In this document: in pieces, positions 26,755-36,568 of the stretch | Numbering within the stretch: position 1 is the stretch's first letter | Layout of the letters: every line of letters begins with the position of its first letter | Source: Pseudomonas pharyngis | Lineage (GTDB): Bacteria; Pseudomonadota; Gammaproteobacteria; Pseudomonadales; Pseudomonadaceae | Length of the DNA: 64,000 nt | NCBI RefSeq assembly: GCF_021602345.1 | Contig: NZ_BQID01000003.1 | Span: 558,001-622,000 of the forward strand | Direction of reading: 5' to 3' | Position numbers and translations under genes: made by a program | The notes under the pieces: generated by a model | What the model saw: only the letters and a program-made list of their open reading frames with translations | Told to the model about the DNA's origin: nothing | Database searches by the model: none

Positions 26755-26816
26755 TCGCGAGCAAGCCCGCTCCCACAGGTTTAGCGCAGAACCTGTGGGA
26801 GCGGGCTTGCTCGCGA
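26755..26816. repeat. REP doublet (REPIN) hairpin
   Basis: Two arms of 26-27 bp (26755-26781 and 26790-26816) are perfect inverted copies around an 8-nt centre. The arms carry GCGAGCAAGCCCGCTCCCAC, the common Pseudomonas REP type. Such doublets are mobilised by RAYT transposases; none is in this window. Confidence 0.9.
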
Positions 26817-26843
26817 TTGGCGTCGGCACAGACGCTAAAAAAG

Positions 26844-27305
26844 CTACTGACTCAACTCCCGCACCTGCGCATGCGGCACCATTTTCAGGAACTCGGGCAT
26901 GCTCATGTGCAGCAGGTTGTTGTGGTTGCCGGCTTCCAGGTAGATGTCTTTCTGCCGGGTCAGCAGCGGGTCGATGACCATGTCCAGGCCATAGGAATCG
27001 CCCAGTGGCGGTACGGCGCCGCGTTCGCAGTCGTCGAAAATGTGCGCCAGATTGCTTTCGCGGGTGATTTGCCATTCGCCGCTGCTGCGCACCTTGCTCA
27101 AGTCCAGGTGTCGGCTGGCGGGCAGCACCGCCATCAGGTAGTGCCCGTGACGGTCGTCCAGGATCACCGATTTGGCCACCCGTTCTGCGGCAATCCCGGA
27201 GACCCGCGCCGTTTCCAGGCTGCTGGACGAGTGCGGGTGGGTGACGATGTCATATTCGCATTGCGCCCGGTTGAGGCTGCTCTGCACTTTCTTGGCCATA
27301 CGCAT
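26844..27305 (-). CDS. YbaK/EbsC-family aminoacyl-tRNA deacylase
   Basis: A 153-residue protein from ATG 27305 (MRMAKKVQSSLNRAQCEYD), with GAGG 10 bp upstream; ATG 27299 is an alternative. The family removes mischarged amino acids from tRNA in trans. Visible marks are AERVAKSVILDDRHGHYLMAVLPA with the key Lys, and GAVPPLGDSYGLDMVID, the GxxxPxG-like loop. Upstream extension to 27371 looks non-coding. Confidence 0.85.
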   Translation of the reverse strand: MRMAKKVQSSLNRAQCEYDIVTHPHSSSSLETARVSGIAAERVAKSVILDDRHGHYLMAVLPASRHLDLSKVRSSGEWQITRESNLAHIFDDCERGAVPPLGDSYGLDMVIDPLLTRQKDIYLEAGNHNNLLHMSMPEFLKMVPHAQVRELSQ

Positions 27306-27502
27306 GATGCACCTCGGTGCCCGCCGACGCTGCGCGGCGGACGGTAATGAAACGCTGTGGCTGTCCTTCAAAGTCTAGTCCCGTCGGCCGCGCACACCGG
27401 GAAATCCGCCCACTGGCGGGGCGGGGAGAATTGATCAAAATTCATCCAGCCACAGCCTCAACTAGACTGTAAGAACAAGCCCTGACTCTCGCGGAGGGTC
27501 AC

Positions 27503-28030
27503 GTGAACATCCGTTGCTGTGCGTTTGCCCTGGTGCTGCTGAGTGGAACGGTGGTTGCGGCAGACACCCCGTTTACCGCTGTCAGCCCGGTCGGTCTGTG
27601 GCTGATCACCCTGGGCATCGCGTTTCTGATCGCCGAAGCCGCGCTGCCCAACTACGGGGTGATCGGCCTCGGCGGCATCGTCATGTTTGTGATCGGCGCG
27701 CTGATCCTGAGCAACGCCGAACTGCCGGTACCGATGATGATCGGCCTCGGCCTGGTCAGCGCCCTGTTGCTGATCGCGCTGCTGGTCCGCGCCCTGAAAA
27801 CCCGACCGCGCCAACCGGTCAGCGGCGATGCCGGCCTGCTCGGCAGTGTCACGGCGGTGACGGTGGTGCAACCGGAAGACAGCCACAACGGCTGGGTGCA
27901 GTTACAAGGAGAACGCTGGCAGGTGCTGAGCGCCACACCGCTGCACACCGGGCAACCGGTGCGGGTGGTCGGGCGCAAGGGTCTGTTGCTGCAAGTGGCC
28001 GCGACTGACGCGGCACCGCTCGGAGAGTGA
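27503..28030 (+). CDS. NfeD-like membrane protein
   Basis: A 175-residue protein starting at GTG 27503; GGAGGG lies 5 bp upstream. A signal-like N-terminus ([18 protein letters not shown]) is followed by three hydrophobic segments (about 28-110), including the motif [16 protein letters not shown]-terminal OB-fold (about 118-170) includes [10 protein letters not shown] and [12 protein letters not shown]. This is the short NfeD form without the ClpP-like protease part. It pairs with the slipin gene 2 bp downstream, the usual genomic partnership for membrane microdomain proteins. Confidence 0.9.
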   Translation: MNIRCCAFALVLLSGTVVAADTPFTAVSPVGLWLITLGIAFLIAEAALPNYGVIGLGGIVMFVIGALILSNAELPVPMMIGLGLVSALLLIALLVRALKTRPRQPVSGDAGLLGSVTAVTVVQPEDSHNGWVQLQGERWQVLSATPLHTGQPVRVVGRKGLLLQVAATDAAPLGE

Positions 28031-28032
28031 TC

Positions 28033-28791
28033 ATGGGTCTGCAAATCGGTTTTGTCGCGCTGCTGCTGTTGCTGATCGCCCTGGCCGGCTCGACGTTCCG
28101 CATCCTGCGCGAATACGAACGCGGCGTGGTGTTCCAGCTCGGACGCTTCTGGCAGGTCAAAGGACCGGGGCTGATCCTGCTGATTCCGGTGGTGCAGCAA
28201 ATGGTCCGGGTCGATCTGCGCACCATCGTCCTCGACGTGCCGCCGCAGGACGTGATCACCCGCGACAACGTGTCGGTGAAGGTCAACGCGGTGCTGTACT
28301 TCCGCGTGCTCGACCCGCAGAAAGCGATCATCCAGGTCGAAGACTTCCTCATGGCCACCAGCCAACTGGCCCAGACCACCCTGCGCGCGGTGCTCGGCAA
28401 ACATGAGCTGGACGAACTGCTGGCCGAACGCGAACGCCTGAACATCGACATCCAGCAAGTGCTAGACGCCCAGACCGACGCCTGGGGAATCAAGGTCGCC
28501 AATGTCGAGATCAAGCACGTCGATCTCAACGAATCGATGGTGCGCGCCATCGCCAAGCAGGCCGAAGCCGAGCGGGAACGGCGCGCCAAGGTGATCCACG
28601 CCGAAGGCGAATTGCAGGCCTCGGAAAAACTCATGCAGGCCGCCGAAATGCTCGGTCGCCAGCCCGGCGCCATGCAACTGCGCTACATGCAGACCTTGAG
28701 TTCGATTGCCGGCGACAAGAGCTCGACCATCGTCTTTCCGTTGCCGATCGAACTGCTCAAGGGCATGGCAGATTTGTCAGGTAAATCCTGA
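28033..28791 (+). CDS. Slipin (stomatin-like SPFH protein)
   Basis: A 252-residue protein from ATG 28033; GGAGAG lies 5 bp upstream. One N-terminal membrane segment is followed by the SPFH domain: [27 protein letters not shown], then [26 protein letters not shown] in sections. A coiled-coil helix ([20 protein letters not shown]) and a C-terminal oligomerisation part complete it. It likely forms rings at the membrane with NfeD. It ends 43 bp from the convergent glycosyltransferase gene, with no clear terminator. Confidence 0.93.
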   Translation: MGLQIGFVALLLLLIALAGSTFRILREYERGVVFQLGRFWQVKGPGLILLIPVVQQMVRVDLRTIVLDVPPQDVITRDNVSVKVNAVLYFRVLDPQKAIIQVEDFLMATSQLAQTTLRAVLGKHELDELLAERERLNIDIQQVLDAQTDAWGIKVANVEIKHVDLNESMVRAIAKQAEAERERRAKVIHAEGELQASEKLMQAAEMLGRQPGAMQLRYMQTLSSIAGDKSSTIVFPLPIELLKGMADLSGKS

Positions 28792-28834
28792 GGCAAAAGC
28801 TCGCAGTCGGCAGCGGCGTCTATGAGGGGCGGCT

Positions 28835-30415
28835 TTAGTCGAGTGGTGGCTGGGGGATGAACAGGCGTGCGTTGGCGCCGCCGGCATGGATTTCGGCGCC
28901 GGGCTGCCAGGTGGCGGGTAAGGGTGAGAATTCTTCCGCAGCGCCGAACGTCCCGACCAGCCAGACCCGTCCATGCCCCGGCAATTGCGCGAGGCTGTCC
29001 AGATAGACCTCGCGGCTCACCAGTGTGCCGAAGCCGTACTCATTCGGTTGTGTCGAACGGCCGTCCGCTGTCGGCGGAGTAAAGAGGCGCACCTGCGCAC
29101 CGCTGCGGTCGTAATAGACGTAGCTCAAGTACCAGAGCATGTCGCTGGTGACGATACGATCGCCCGGCAGGAAATGCTGATTGACGTAATTCACCACGCG
29201 GTCGAACTGATCATCGCTGTCGACGTTGGCGTTGTTGTTCACGCCGAGCAGTTCCACGCCGATCAGTGAGACCAACACCGCCAAAGCGAGCAACCGTGCG
29301 TGGCTGTACAAACGGTCAATGGCCAACGCCGCCAGCATCGGCAACCCCAGGGCGTACGCCGTCAAATAGCGCTCGACAAAGACCGGCGTGATGAACGACA
29401 CCGCAAATACCAGCAGCAGCGGCAGTCCGGTGTACAGCGCCAACAGCATACTGCCGCGCGACACGCTGCGATCGCGCATCACCGCGACAGCCGCCAGTGC
29501 CAGCAATGCCAGGGGCAACGCTGCGAACGTCAGCAGCGGTAACGTATCGCCATCGTCCTGAATCAACCACGACCAGATCATCGACGGCAGCGAACTCAAG
29601 GTGACGGCCGGCTCCCAGCCGACATCGCCGCCGGCCCTGAGCTGTTCCATGTGCTGCATCAAGTCGAGCAGATTGGGCAGCCAGGGCAGGTACAGCACGA
29701 CGATGGCCAGGTTCGCCAGCCACCAGTTCCAGCGCTGGATATGGCGGAATCGATAACCGCGCTGTACGCGGATCGCGATCAGGTAGAGCCAGTGACACAG
29801 AACCGCGAGAACGGCGAAGTAGTGGGTGTAGAAGGCCGCGCTCATCAACAACGCGTAAATCACCAGATAGCGGTTTCGCTGGGGGCGCCTGATCCAGTAA
29901 ACCAGCGCCAGGCTCGCGGCGAGCAACAGTCCTCCGAGCAACGCGTACATGCGCACTTCCTGGCTGTAGCGCACCGCTGTCGGCAGCAGCGCCAGCAACA
30001 GACCGGCGATGAAGGCGGCCCGGCGTGTGGCCAGGCGATCCACCAGCCAGACGCCCAACCCGACCGCCGCGATGCCGGCCAGCGCACTCAGGCAGCGGAT
30101 CGCGAAGATGCCGTCACCGAACAGCTCGATCCAGCCATGCAGCAGTATGAAGTACAGCGGCGGATGCACATCGAAGGCTGCGTGCTTCCAGATTTCGCTC
30201 AACGGATAGCGCGCCAACAGCAGACTGGACCCTTCATCGCCCCAGATCGCCGCCGCCGTCAGGTCATAAAAACGCACGAACGCCGCCAGCGCGAGGATCG
30301 GCCACAGCCAATGGTGTTTTACCCAGCGCACCCAGCGCAGACTGCCGAACCAGGAGCCGGGTGCGGCAAAGGGATCTTGCGTGTCGCCCATTGGCGTGAC
30401 TCTGTTAACCGCCAT
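28835..30415 (-). CDS. GT39-family membrane glycosyltransferase
   Basis: A 526-residue polytopic protein of the ArnT/PMT type. After the first membrane helix comes the catalytic first-loop motif AAIWGDEGSSLLLARYPLSEIWKHAAFDVHPPLYF in sections, with WGDE and HPPLYF; about ten more hydrophobic segments follow. A periplasmic C-terminal part (about 400-526) closes it. It should transfer a sugar from a polyprenyl-phosphate donor; donor and target are unknown. AGAGGA lies before the ATG. It is a single gene. Confidence 0.88.
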   Translation of the reverse strand: MAVNRVTPMGDTQDPFAAPGSWFGSLRWVRWVKHHWLWPILALAAFVRFYDLTAAAIWGDEGSSLLLARYPLSEIWKHAAFDVHPPLYFILLHGWIELFGDGIFAIRCLSALAGIAAVGLGVWLVDRLATRRAAFIAGLLLALLPTAVRYSQEVRMYALLGGLLLAASLALVYWIRRPQRNRYLVIYALLMSAAFYTHYFAVLAVLCHWLYLIAIRVQRGYRFRHIQRWNWWLANLAIVVLYLPWLPNLLDLMQHMEQLRAGGDVGWEPAVTLSSLPSMIWSWLIQDDGDTLPLLTFAALPLALLALAAVAVMRDRSVSRGSMLLALYTGLPLLLVFAVSFITPVFVERYLTAYALGLPMLAALAIDRLYSHARLLALAVLVSLIGVELLGVNNNANVDSDDQFDRVVNYVNQHFLPGDRIVTSDMLWYLSYVYYDRSGAQVRLFTPPTADGRSTQPNEYGFGTLVSREVYLDSLAQLPGHGRVWLVGTFGAAEEFSPLPATWQPGAEIHAGGANARLFIPQPPLD

Positions 30416-30470
30416 TGTTTCCTCTTGCCGCGCCGTTGCGCCACGAGAGTATGACGCGCCAACCTGCTCA

Positions 30471-31982
30471 TCACTTTAGGTCAGCCACAGCAGAATCGTC
30501 GACGCCGGCTGGCGCTTTCGCGACATCCGGCAACACGGCGGTCCGGTTCTCGTCTGGGTACACCGACTCCCATCCCCCACCCAGCGCCCGGTACAGCCCG
30601 ACCATCGCCAGTGAAACGCCGGTGGAGCTCTCCACCCATTGTTCCTGGGTGGCGAGCAGTGCGCCTTGCACGGTGAGGACGTTGACGAAGTCGACCACGC
30701 CTTCGACGTATTGCTGTTGCGCAGTGCGTAGGGCGATCTGGTTCTGGCGCACGGCTTCGGCGAGGCTGTCGCGGCGGCGCTGGCTGGCGTTGTAGGCGGT
30801 CAGTTGGTCGTCGATTTCGTGCCAGGCGCGCAGGACGGTCTGTTGATAACCGATCGCCGCTTCCTGCTGCTGGGCTTCGCGCAGTTGCAGCATGCCGCGC
30901 AAGCGGCCGCCGTCGAACAGCGGCAGGCTGAATTGCGGGCCGATGCCGAAGGCGCGAGAGCCCCAGGAACCGAAATCGCTGAGTTGCATGGCTTGCGAGC
31001 CGAGGTTGCCGGACAGGGTGATGCGCGGATAGAAATCGCCCTTGGCCACGCCGATGTTGGCGGTGGCGGCATGCAACCGGGCTTCGGCCTGGCGAATGTC
31101 CGGGCGGCGTTCGGCCAGTTGCGACGGCAGGCCGATGGCGACGGTCAATGGCGACTGCGGCACCGGCGCGTCTGTGGATAACTCTTGAGCCAAGGCCTGT
31201 GGCGGTTCGCCCATCAACAGGCTGATGGCGTTGATCAGTTGCGCCTGACGTTGCTCCAGCGCCGGCAGGCGCGATTCGATGGCCGCCACTTGCGCGGCGG
31301 CTTCGGCGACGTCGAGATCGGTGGCCACGCCATCGTTGAGGCGCAGTTGCGAGAGCTTCAGGCTGTGCCGCGCCACGTCGAGGTTCTGCTCGGTGACCGC
31401 GCGGGTGTTCTGCACACCACGCAGCTGGATGTAGTTCTGCGCGGTGTCCGCGAGCACCGCCAGCAGCACACCGCGACGGTCGTTTTCCGCGACTTCGAGA
31501 TTGGCATCGGCCGCTTCGGTTTCCCGGCGCACACGGCCCCAGAAATCCAGTTCCCAGGAGGCGGAGAAACCGGCATCCCACAGGTTGAACGCGGAATCGC
31601 CGTTGTGCCCGGACGGGTCGTTCAAGCCTTCGCCGCTGTTGCGTTTGCGGGCGTAGCTGCCGGTGGTAGCGGTCGTCGGATAGCGGTCGGCGCTGATCAC
31701 CTGACGGGCCGCGCGGCTTTGTTGCAGACGGCTGCTGGCCAGTTGCAGATCGAGGTTGCTGCGCAAGGCGCGCTGGGTCAGGGCCGAGAGCTGCGCGTCG
31801 TGAAAGACTTCCCACCAGCGCTCGTTCAACGGTTCGCTGACGGCCTGGCTGACGGCGGTTTTTGCCGGCTTGGCCCACTCGGCAATCCGGGTGGTTTCGG
31901 GTTTCTGGAAGTCCGGGCCGACGGTGCACGCCGCCAACGCCGACAGACTCAGGACAACCGTCATGGACTGAAAGCGCTTCAT
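30471..31982 (-). CDS. Outer-membrane efflux lipoprotein of the EmrAB-type pump
   Basis: A 503-residue NodT-class channel with a lipobox (LAAC, Cys about 19) and mature start TVGPDFQKPETTRI. The paired outer-membrane-efflux repeats include ALRSNLDLQLASSRLQQSRAAR, and the central hinge ELSTDAPVPQSPLTVAIGLPSQLAERRPDI is typical. It overlaps the fusion-protein gene by 4 bp (31979-31982). It is clearly different in sequence from the outer-membrane factor at 20688-22130. Confidence 0.92.
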   Translation of the reverse strand: MKRFQSMTVVLSLSALAACTVGPDFQKPETTRIAEWAKPAKTAVSQAVSEPLNERWWEVFHDAQLSALTQRALRSNLDLQLASSRLQQSRAARQVISADRYPTTATTGSYARKRNSGEGLNDPSGHNGDSAFNLWDAGFSASWELDFWGRVRRETEAADANLEVAENDRRGVLLAVLADTAQNYIQLRGVQNTRAVTEQNLDVARHSLKLSQLRLNDGVATDLDVAEAAAQVAAIESRLPALEQRQAQLINAISLLMGEPPQALAQELSTDAPVPQSPLTVAIGLPSQLAERRPDIRQAEARLHAATANIGVAKGDFYPRITLSGNLGSQAMQLSDFGSWGSRAFGIGPQFSLPLFDGGRLRGMLQLREAQQQEAAIGYQQTVLRAWHEIDDQLTAYNASQRRRDSLAEAVRQNQIALRTAQQQYVEGVVDFVNVLTVQGALLATQEQWVESSTGVSLAMVGLYRALGGGWESVYPDENRTAVLPDVAKAPAGVDDSAVADLK

Positions 31983-33049
31983 CGCTGCGTCACCTCACGC
32001 ACCGAGGTGGCCGAACTTTCGGTGTCGATGCTCGCCTCTACCGACATCCCCACTCGCAGCCGTTCGGCCAGCGGCTGGCCCGGATCCAGCAGGACCTTCA
32101 CCGGAATCCGCTGCACAACTTTGGTGAAGTTGCCGGTGGCGTTGTCCGGTTTGACCGCCGCGAAGGTCACGCCGGTAGCCGGGGCGATGCTTTCGACACG
32201 GCCGGTGAGGGCTTCGCCGCCGAGGCTGTCGACCCGCACGACCACGTCCTGCCCCGGCTGCACGTCGGTGAGCTGGGTTTCCTGGAAGTTGGCGACCACA
32301 TAGGCCTGTTTCAGCGGCACCACCGCCAGCAGTTTGCTGCCCGGCGTCACATAGGCGCCGACCCGCACGGCGCGCTCGCCGATCATGCCGTCCTGGGGCG
32401 CGGTGATGCGCGTGTAGGACAGCTCGAAACTGGCGATTTCCAGCGCGGCCTGAGCGTGCTTCAAACTGCCTTCGGCGGCATCGCGCTGCGCCGTCAGAAT
32501 CTCGACCTGCTTACGTTCCGCCGCCAGTTTCGCGGTGGCCGTGTCCAGCCGGGCAGAAGCCTGATCAATCCGGGTGCGCGCCTGCTGCGCGTTCTGCACG
32601 GTGCCGGCACCGACGCCGGCCAAGTGGTTGTAGCGGTTCAATTCCTGCTGGGCGAAAGCCATTTCAGCCTTGGCCGAAACCACCGACGCCTGCGCCTGAG
32701 CGATCACCGAAGTTTGGCGCTCCAGCGTGGCCTTGGCGTTCTGCAATTGAGCGCGGGCCACCAGGGTTTGCGCATCGGCGGCTTCGGCGGCGGCGCGCAG
32801 GTCGCGGTCATCGATCAGCGCCAGCAATTGCCCGGCCTTGACCTGCTGGTTGTCTTCCACCAGCACCTCTTTGATGAATCCGGCCACACGCGGCACCACC
32901 AGGGTGAAGTCGGCAGAGACGAACGCATCGTTGGTGTTCTGCTGGGTGCGTTTGCCGAACAGGCCGGGCATCGCCAGATACACCAGCACACCAACCGCCA
33001 GCGCAGCGGCTACGGCCACCGCGAGTTTTTGCTTTGCTTGAGTCGTCAT
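31979..33049 (-). CDS. EmrA-type membrane fusion protein
   Basis: A 356-residue periplasmic adaptor. A single N-terminal membrane segment is followed by lipoyl halves (VAGFIKEVLVEDNQQVKAGQLLALID and RITAPQDGMIGERAV), a long coiled coil between them (about 90-205), and a beta-barrel (FQETQLTDVQPGQDVVVRVDS). It bridges the DHA2 transporter and the outer-membrane channel. The gene starts 18 bp after the transporter stop codon. Confidence 0.92.
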   Translation of the reverse strand: MTTQAKQKLAVAVAAALAVGVLVYLAMPGLFGKRTQQNTNDAFVSADFTLVVPRVAGFIKEVLVEDNQQVKAGQLLALIDDRDLRAAAEAADAQTLVARAQLQNAKATLERQTSVIAQAQASVVSAKAEMAFAQQELNRYNHLAGVGAGTVQNAQQARTRIDQASARLDTATAKLAAERKQVEILTAQRDAAEGSLKHAQAALEIASFELSYTRITAPQDGMIGERAVRVGAYVTPGSKLLAVVPLKQAYVVANFQETQLTDVQPGQDVVVRVDSLGGEALTGRVESIAPATGVTFAAVKPDNATGNFTKVVQRIPVKVLLDPGQPLAERLRVGMSVEASIDTESSATSVREVTQR

Positions 33050-33067
33050 AAAAACCTTCTGTTTCAG

Positions 33068-34603
33068 TCAGGTCGGCGCGCGCGGCGGAAAGATCCGCGT
33101 CGGCAGCCAGAAAATCAGCAGGATCAGCGCCACCGCGACGCCGGCCATGCACAGATAAAGATCCGAGGAAGTCAGCACCACCGCCTGTTCGTGCAGACGA
33201 TGGGCGAGGCCGGGGTCATTGCTTGCGGCCAGCGGTGAGTTGCCGAGGCGATCGACCAGCATCGTCGAATGAAAATGCAGGCGCGAAGTGGTCAGCGCTT
33301 CGATCACGCCGGTGGCGACCACCGCCGCCAAGCCTTTCACGGTGTTGAACCAGGCCGAGGCGAACGGCCCGTCCTGGGGCTGGATGCTGCCGGTCGACAA
33401 CATCAACAACGGCAGCACCGCCATCGGCTGGCCGAAAATCTGCAGCCATTGCAGGACGTAGAAATCGTCGCGAATCCATTCCGAGGTCAGTTGCGAGCCG
33501 CCCAGGCACGACAGGGTCAACATGCTCAAACCGACGCCGAGCACCCAGCGGCAATCGACCCAGCGCAGGTTGCACAGCGCCGCCACCAGCGGCAGCGCGA
33601 TCAACTGCGGCAACGCCGCGATCAGCATGATCGGCGCGGTCTGTACCGGCCGGTAACCCTGCACCTGAGCCAGATAACTCGATGGAATCAGCACCACCGC
33701 CAGCAGCACCACCAGCACGCCGGCCAATGTCATCAGCGCGAACGACAGGTTGCGGATGCCGAGCATCTGCAACTTGAAAAACGGGATTGGCTGCGACCAT
33801 TCATTGATCAGAAACGCCACCAGCAACAGCGAACCGGCGCCGAGCAAAGCGCAGATCAGGTTGGATTCGAACCAGTCCAGACGATTGCCCTGCAACAGGC
33901 CGATCACCAGCATGCAGATCGCCGGAAAGCCCAGCAGCAGGCCTTTCCAGTTGAACGATTTGAGGCGCTCCAGACGCAGCGGATCCTGTGGAATGCCCCA
34001 GGCAACCATCGCCATGGCAATCAGGCACGGCACGATGATTTGCCAGAACGTCCATTGCCAGCCGACGTACTCGGTCCACAACCCCGCCAGCGGCGTGCCG
34101 AGACCGGGGCCGAACGTCGCGGTCAGGGCGTAACCGGCCAGACCGTAAAGCTTGATGTTGGCCGGCAGGAATCGCAGCGCGACGGTCATCAGCATCGGCG
34201 GCAACGCGCCGCCAGCCAGGCCTTGCAGGATGCGCATCAGCAACAGGCTTTCGTAGTTCGGGGCGAACGGACAGAGCACCCCAAGCAGGGTGAACACGCC
34301 GATGGCGCACAGGGTGAAGCGACGCAGGGAAAAGGTCACCGAGCACCACGGCGCGAACGCCATGGCCGCCACCGAGGTCGCGGTGTAGCCGGCGACCAGC
34401 CAGGTGCCTTCGTCGTAGCCGATGCTCAGGGCGCCACGAATGTCGGCCAGGGCGACCTTGGTCACCATCTCGTTGAGACCCGACACCAGCACCGCCAGCA
34501 GCACGCCGACCAGACCGATGATGATCCGCGCCCCGAACACCGGTGGCGCGGCTGCCATCGGAGCGGTTGCGGCGATCGGCGCCGTGACCGTCAGGGATGT
34601 CAT
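33068..34603 (-). CDS. DHA2-family MFS drug transporter (EmrB-type)
   Basis: A 511-residue, probably 14-helix proton antiporter. The N-terminal half has VALADIRGALSIGYDEGTWLVAGYTATSVAA in sections, with the EGTW pattern typical of DHA2 proteins. The loop-2/3 and motif-C-like glycine-rich helix (GYALTATFGPGLGTPLAGLW) is also present. It forms the inner-membrane part of the tripartite pump. GGAG lies before the ATG. A LysR gene is encoded 102 bp upstream on the same strand and may control it. Confidence 0.92.
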   Translation of the reverse strand: MTSLTVTAPIAATAPMAAAPPVFGARIIIGLVGVLLAVLVSGLNEMVTKVALADIRGALSIGYDEGTWLVAGYTATSVAAMAFAPWCSVTFSLRRFTLCAIGVFTLLGVLCPFAPNYESLLLMRILQGLAGGALPPMLMTVALRFLPANIKLYGLAGYALTATFGPGLGTPLAGLWTEYVGWQWTFWQIIVPCLIAMAMVAWGIPQDPLRLERLKSFNWKGLLLGFPAICMLVIGLLQGNRLDWFESNLICALLGAGSLLLVAFLINEWSQPIPFFKLQMLGIRNLSFALMTLAGVLVVLLAVVLIPSSYLAQVQGYRPVQTAPIMLIAALPQLIALPLVAALCNLRWVDCRWVLGVGLSMLTLSCLGGSQLTSEWIRDDFYVLQWLQIFGQPMAVLPLLMLSTGSIQPQDGPFASAWFNTVKGLAAVVATGVIEALTTSRLHFHSTMLVDRLGNSPLAASNDPGLAHRLHEQAVVLTSSDLYLCMAGVAVALILLIFWLPTRIFPPRAPT

Positions 34604-34705
34604 GCAAGCAAACTCCGGAGGGAAAAATACCGGAGCATGTTAGTAGGGCTTGGTGCTGACGAAAATTGACTTATTGGCAGCTTATAAGTGCGTCAGACGC
34701 AATCG

Positions 34706-35623
34706 TCAGGGCTGCGCCGCCAGCCAGGTTTCGTCGCAGCAGGTCTTGAGGGTTTCCCGCAGCCAGCGGTGGGCCGGGTCCTTGTCGAAACGCGGGTGCC
34801 AGGCCTGGGTCAGCATCAGGGTCGGCAGCGGAATCGGCAGGTCGAACGAGCGCAGCTTCAAGCCCAGCCGCCGCACGCTGAGCAGCGCTTCCTTGGGCAC
34901 CGGCAAAATCAGGTCGGAGTCCGGCAGGGCGAACATCGCCGCGTGGAAACTCGGCGCAATCACTGCCACCCGCCGCTCCAGCCCCAAGGCATTCAAAGCG
35001 GTGTCGATGGGCCCACGGGCGATGCCCCGGCGGGACATGCTGATGTGGGAAAAACCGGCGTAACGTTCGGCCGTGATCTCGCCGTCCAGCAGCGGATGAT
35101 CCTCGCGCACCAGACCGACAAAGTGGGTGGAAAACAGGTTCTGCACTTTGACTTCCGGCGTTACCGGGCGGGTGTTGCTCACGCTCAGGTCGATCCGGCC
35201 TTCGCGCAAGGCTTCATCGTCGCCGTCGCCCTCGGGGACGAAACGCAACTCACAGTGCGGCGCCAGTTGATCGAGGGTGTCGAACAGCTTGCCGCCGTAC
35301 ACCCCGACGAAAAAATCGTTGGCACGAATGCTGAAGCGCCGGCGCAACGTGCCCAGCTCCACGGCATCGGCCGAGCGAAACAGCAACGCCGCCTGCTCGA
35401 CCACATCGCGCACCTGCTCGCGCAGCTCCAGGGCCTTGGGCGTCGGCACCAGGCCGCGACCGGCGCGCACCAGAATCGGATCGCCAATGGCTTCGCGGAT
35501 CCGCGTCAGCGTGCGGCTCATGGCCGCCGGACTGAGGTTCATCCGCCGCGCGGCGCCGACCACGCTGCCCTCGTCGAGCAAAGCGTCGAGGGCGACCAAC
35601 AGGTTCATGTCCGGGAGTTGCAT
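34706..35623 (-). CDS. LysR-family transcriptional regulator
   Basis: A 305-residue protein from ATG 35623 (MQLPDMNLLVALDALL). A longer frame to GTG 35659 exists. The winged helix-turn-helix is GSVVGAARRMNLSPAAMSRTLTRIREAIGD in sections; an effector-binding domain follows (about 90-300). It lies between the TauD/ABC cluster (58 bp) and the EmrAB-type pump (102 bp), all on the minus strand. Unlike most LysR genes it is not divergent from a target, so either neighbour could be regulated; the pump is the closer downstream target. Confidence 0.9.
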   Translation of the reverse strand: MQLPDMNLLVALDALLDEGSVVGAARRMNLSPAAMSRTLTRIREAIGDPILVRAGRGLVPTPKALELREQVRDVVEQAALLFRSADAVELGTLRRRFSIRANDFFVGVYGGKLFDTLDQLAPHCELRFVPEGDGDDEALREGRIDLSVSNTRPVTPEVKVQNLFSTHFVGLVREDHPLLDGEITAERYAGFSHISMSRRGIARGPIDTALNALGLERRVAVIAPSFHAAMFALPDSDLILPVPKEALLSVRRLGLKLRSFDLPIPLPTLMLTQAWHPRFDKDPAHRWLRETLKTCCDETWLAAQP

Positions 35624-35681
35624 GCTGAGCACTCGTGACTGATCAGGATTGATTCGCACGCAATGCTAGCAGATCAGAAAA

Positions 35682-36548
35682 TCAGCGCTGCATCCCCCAG
35701 CGCTTCACCGTCACCCGCTCCAGCGTGTCGAACACCAGGTTCTCCACCAGCAAACCGATGAGGATCACCACCGCCAGACCGGCAAACACCTTGTCGGTGT
35801 ACAACTCATTGCGGTTCTGGAAGATGTACCAGCCCAAACCACCCTTACCGCTGGTGGCACCGAACACCAGCTCGGCGGCGATCAGGGTGCGCCAGGCGAA
35901 GGCCCAGCCGATTTTCAGCCCGGCGAGGATCGATGGCAGCGCCGCCGGAATCAGGATGAACAGCACGAAGCGCATGCCCTTCAAACCGTAGTTGCGCCCG
36001 GCCATGCGCAGGGTTTCCGAGACGCCGAGAAACCCGGCGTAAGTGTTCAACGCCAGCGCCCACAGCACCGAATGCACCAGCACGAAAATCAGGCTGTTCT
36101 GGCCCAGGCCGAACCACAGCAACGCCAGCGGCAACAGGGCAATCGCCGGCAGCGGGTTGAACATCGAGGTCAGGGTGCTGAGCAAGTCCCTACCAACCTG
36201 GGTCGAAACCGCCAGCGTGGTCAGGGCGAAGGCCAGGACGATGCCGATCAGGTAACCCTTGATCAGCACCACCAGCGAGATCCACACCTTGCCCAGCAGT
36301 TCGCCGCTGAGCAGGCCGTCATACAGCGCGTGACTGGTCTGCAAGAAGCTCGGCAGCAGCAGGTCGTTGTTCTGCACCCGGGCCACAACCTCCCAGAGCA
36401 CGGCGAGCAAAATCAGAATCACGCTTTTGCGCAACCAGCCCTGTTGCCACAAGCGTTGGCCCAGCGCCAGCTCGCGCTCCACCGGGACGCTGGTCAGCGG
36501 TTGCAGATCGTTTTCGAATTCTTGACGTACGGATGATGAATGGCTCAT
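35682..36548 (-). CDS. ABC transporter permease (SsuC/TauC class)
   Basis: A 288-residue protein from ATG 36548 (MSHSSSVRQEF), with GGAG about 10 bp upstream. Six hydrophobic segments and the BPD permease coupling motif (YAGFLGVSETLRMAGRNYGLKGMR in sections) place it in the taurine/nitrate/sulfonate permease class. It is the last gene of the dioxygenase/ABC cluster. Its long N-terminal cytosolic stretch (about 45 residues) precedes the first membrane helix. Confidence 0.9.
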   Translation of the reverse strand: MSHSSSVRQEFENDLQPLTSVPVERELALGQRLWQQGWLRKSVILILLAVLWEVVARVQNNDLLLPSFLQTSHALYDGLLSGELLGKVWISLVVLIKGYLIGIVLAFALTTLAVSTQVGRDLLSTLTSMFNPLPAIALLPLALLWFGLGQNSLIFVLVHSVLWALALNTYAGFLGVSETLRMAGRNYGLKGMRFVLFILIPAALPSILAGLKIGWAFAWRTLIAAELVFGATSGKGGLGWYIFQNRNELYTDKVFAGLAVVILIGLLVENLVFDTLERVTVKRWGMQR

Positions 36549-36568
36549 CGGGCAATTCTCCAGGCGGC

